7,691 nucleotides of DNA from the NCBI GenBank assembly GCA_031290295.1, contig JAITNT010000214.1, positions 1-7,691 of the forward strand. Direction: 5' to 3'. This document shows, in pieces, positions 6,195 through 7,691 of this stretch (positions within the stretch are counted from its first letter, which is position 1; each line of letters opens with the position of its first letter). Position numbers and translations under genes: made by a program. A model generated the notes under the pieces. It did not search any database, had not been told where the DNA came from, and saw only the letters and a program-made list of their open reading frames with translations. Origin of the DNA: Clostridiales bacterium (lineage in GTDB: Bacteria > Bacillota > Clostridia > Christensenellales > DUVY01).

Positions 6195-7439
6195 CTACGC
6201 CGTTAATCCTTTTTTATAGGTTATTTCCGGTATCCCGCCCTCTACCGTTTCCGACGTGATTTTCACCGAAGAAATATTGCCGTCCGAGGGAATTCTGTAC
6301 ATGATGTCGAGCATCAGACCTTCTACTATCGCCCTAAGCCCGCGCGCGCCGGTATTTAACTTGATAGCTTTTTTTGCGATACCGCAAATCGCCGCCGTAT
6401 CGAAATCAAGCTCGACGCCGTCAATATGCAACAGCTTCTTAAACTGCTTAACAAGCGCGTTCTTAGGCTCGGTAAGTATTTTGATAAGCGCGGATTCATC
6501 GAGCGCGTCAAGGCTTACCACCACGGGGATTCTTCCCACGAACTCGGGAATTATGCCGAACTTTATGAGATCCTGCGGCTGCAGGTCTTGAAGCAATTCC
6601 GAAAACCTCGCTTCCTTGCCCGCGCTGATCGTCCCCGAAAACCCGAGACTGGATACGCTCGAACGCTTTTCTATTATTTTTTCCAGACCGACGAAGGCAC
6701 CGCCGAAAATAAACAAAACATTCGTGGTGTCAATTTGCAGGCATTCCTGATGCGGATGCTTGCGGCCGCCCTGCGGGGGTACGCTCGCTACCGTGCTTTC
6801 CATAATTTTGAGAAGCGCCTGCTGCACGCCCTCGCCGCTCACGTCGCGCGTTATGGACATATTCTCGCTTTTACGCGCTATTTTGTCGGTTTCGTCAATA
6901 TAGATTATACCGCGCTCGGCGCGCTGGATATCGAAATCCGCCGACTGAATAAGCTTGAGCAGAATATTCTCCACGTCCTCGCCGACATAACCCGCCTCCG
7001 TGAGGGTTGTGGCGTCCGCCATAGCGAACGGTACGTCAAGTACGCGCGCAAGCGTTTTTGCCATCAGCGTTTTGCCGCTTCCCGTAGGTCCTAACATAAG
7101 AATGTTGCTTTTTTCAAGCTCTACGTCGTCGGCGGACGGACGCTTCTTGCCGACGTTGCGGTAGTTATAATTTATCCGTTTGTAGTGATTATAAACGGCG
7201 ACGGAAAGCACGCGCTTGGCGTTATCCTGTCCCACTATATAGCTGTCCAAGCTTTTTTTGATGTCCTCGGGCGTGGGCAATTCCTTTATAGGCTTTGCAA
7301 CCTTCCCTTCCTTAGCCATAATTTTATTGCACTCGTCTACGCACGCCTCGCAAATAAAAACCCCGTTAGGCCCTATAATCAGCTTTTGCACCTCGCTCTG
7401 CGCTTTGCCGCAAAACGAGCAATATAATTCCTTTTCCAA
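6195..7439 (-). CDS. clpX: ATP-dependent Clp protease ATP-binding subunit ClpX
   Basis: Hexameric AAA+ unfoldase that recognises tagged or native substrates and threads them into ClpP. Its 414 residues are near the usual 410-425. Features in order: N-terminal zinc-binding domain with C7, C10, C30 and C33; Walker A GPTGSGKT (117-124); pore loop GYVG (150-153); Walker B IIYIDE (178-183); second pore loop RKH (226-228); the LGF tripeptide (265-267) at the position of the ClpP-docking IGF loop; a candidate arginine finger in GRIP (R303); sensor-2 GAR (364-366). The residue after the Walker B glutamate is threonine (T184) where most relatives have isoleucine or valine. The start is TTG (7439-7437), with GGAGGT (7447-7452) seven bases upstream and no better ATG near. 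It follows clpP by 24 bp, so the two are surely one operon. The LGF loop and the neighbouring clpP support a working ClpXP protease. Confidence 0.98.
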   Translation of the reverse strand: MEKELYCSFCGKAQSEVQKLIIGPNGVFICEACVDECNKIMAKEGKVAKPIKELPTPEDIKKSLDSYIVGQDNAKRVLSVAVYNHYKRINYNYRNVGKKRPSADDVELEKSNILMLGPTGSGKTLMAKTLARVLDVPFAMADATTLTEAGYVGEDVENILLKLIQSADFDIQRAERGIIYIDETDKIARKSENMSITRDVSGEGVQQALLKIMESTVASVPPQGGRKHPHQECLQIDTTNVLFIFGGAFVGLEKIIEKRSSVSSLGFSGTISAGKEARFSELLQDLQPQDLIKFGIIPEFVGRIPVVVSLDALDESALIKILTEPKNALVKQFKKLLHIDGVELDFDTAAICGIAKKAIKLNTGARGLRAIVEGLMLDIMYRIPSDGNISSVKITSETVEGGIPEITYKKGLTA

Positions 7440-7446
7440 CCGCGTT

Positions 7447-7452
7447 ACCTCC
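7447..7452 (-). promoter_or_regulatory. Ribosome binding site fixing the TTG start of clpX
   Basis: GGAGGT on the minus strand lies seven bases before TTG at 7439-7437, within the 24-bp clpP-clpX gap. Its strength and spacing support initiation at TTG, which places the zinc-finger cysteines exactly as in the family. Confidence 0.85.
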
Positions 7453-7463
7453 GCTAAAATTTA

Positions 7464-7691
7464 CTACGCTCTTTTTACAAAAATCTTGTCGATCAAACCG
7501 TACTTCTGCGCCTCGTCCGCCGACATAAAATAGTCGCGGTCAACGTCGCGCTCGATTTTGTCGAGCGGCTGTCCCGTCTGCGCCGCCAGAATTTTGTTAA
7601 GCCGCTGACGCGTTTTCAAAATATGGTTCGCCTGAATGGCTATGTCGCTCGCCTGCCCCTGCGCGCCGCCGGACGGCTGATGTATCATTAT
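7464..7691 (-). CDS. clpP: ATP-dependent Clp protease proteolytic subunit ClpP (N-terminal part outside window)
   Basis: C-terminal 75 residues of the serine peptidase that forms the barrel of ClpXP. The fragment begins [17 protein letters not shown], which carries the catalytic histidine of the Ser-His-Asp triad. It ends with [20 protein letters not shown], where the aspartate of RDYF is the expected third triad member. The active-site serine lies beyond coordinate 7691. The frame is open to the window edge (the internal ATG at 7688 is not the start) and closes with TAG at 7466-7464. The short gap to clpX shows co-transcription. Confidence 0.97.
   Translation of the reverse strand: MMIHQPSGGAQGQASDIAIQANHILKTRQRLNKILAAQTGQPLDKIERDVDRDYFMSADEAQKYGLIDKIFVKRA

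Noticed and set aside
6426..7094. Plus-strand frame of 222 residues opposite clpX
   Set aside because: It is antisense to conserved clpX motifs; its open length follows from the codon bias of clpX.

Overview
The window looks like chromosomal DNA of a Clostridia-type member of the Bacillota. The evidence is the gene order (clpP-clpX-lon-engB), the strong GGAGG-type ribosome binding sites, the frequent TTG starts and a YkvI-family membrane protein. Base composition is mixed and moderately GC-rich (many GCG, CGC and GAC codons), which suits an uncultured gut-type lineage such as Christensenellales-like Clostridia. That finer placement is only an inference. Every gene supported here lies on the minus strand, so transcription runs from high to low coordinates.

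From the right edge inward: the C-terminal part of clpP (7464-7691) is followed 24 bases later by clpX (6195-7439). Together they encode the ClpXP protease. A 334- to 358-base non-coding stretch follows (about 5837-6194). It holds several inverted and direct repeats, a probable intrinsic terminator (5931-5959) and a good sigma-A-type promoter (5883-5911) for the next gene, lon (3473-5836). Then comes engB/ysxC (2812-3402), a GTPase of large ribosomal subunit assembly, probably carried on the lon transcript. This half of the window is a conserved protein quality control and ribosome biogenesis block.

From 2811 leftward the content is more accessory. A ten-helix YkvI-family membrane protein (1651-2718) has an unusual leader: an 11-bp perfect inverted repeat whose downstream arm contains its start codon, enclosing the ribosome binding site and a 12-bp palindrome. 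Next is a substrate-binding lipoprotein of the NMT1/THI5/SsuA class (507-1520). The 5' part of its partner ABC ATPase (1-413) is cut by the window edge exactly at the signature motif. Two overlapping GC-rich hairpins lie between these two genes. The permease is expected just beyond coordinate 1.

No RNA gene, CRISPR array, transposase, phage gene or defence system was found. The coding content is ordinary; what deserves a second look is in the non-coding gaps (2711-2762, 445-489, 5961-6194).
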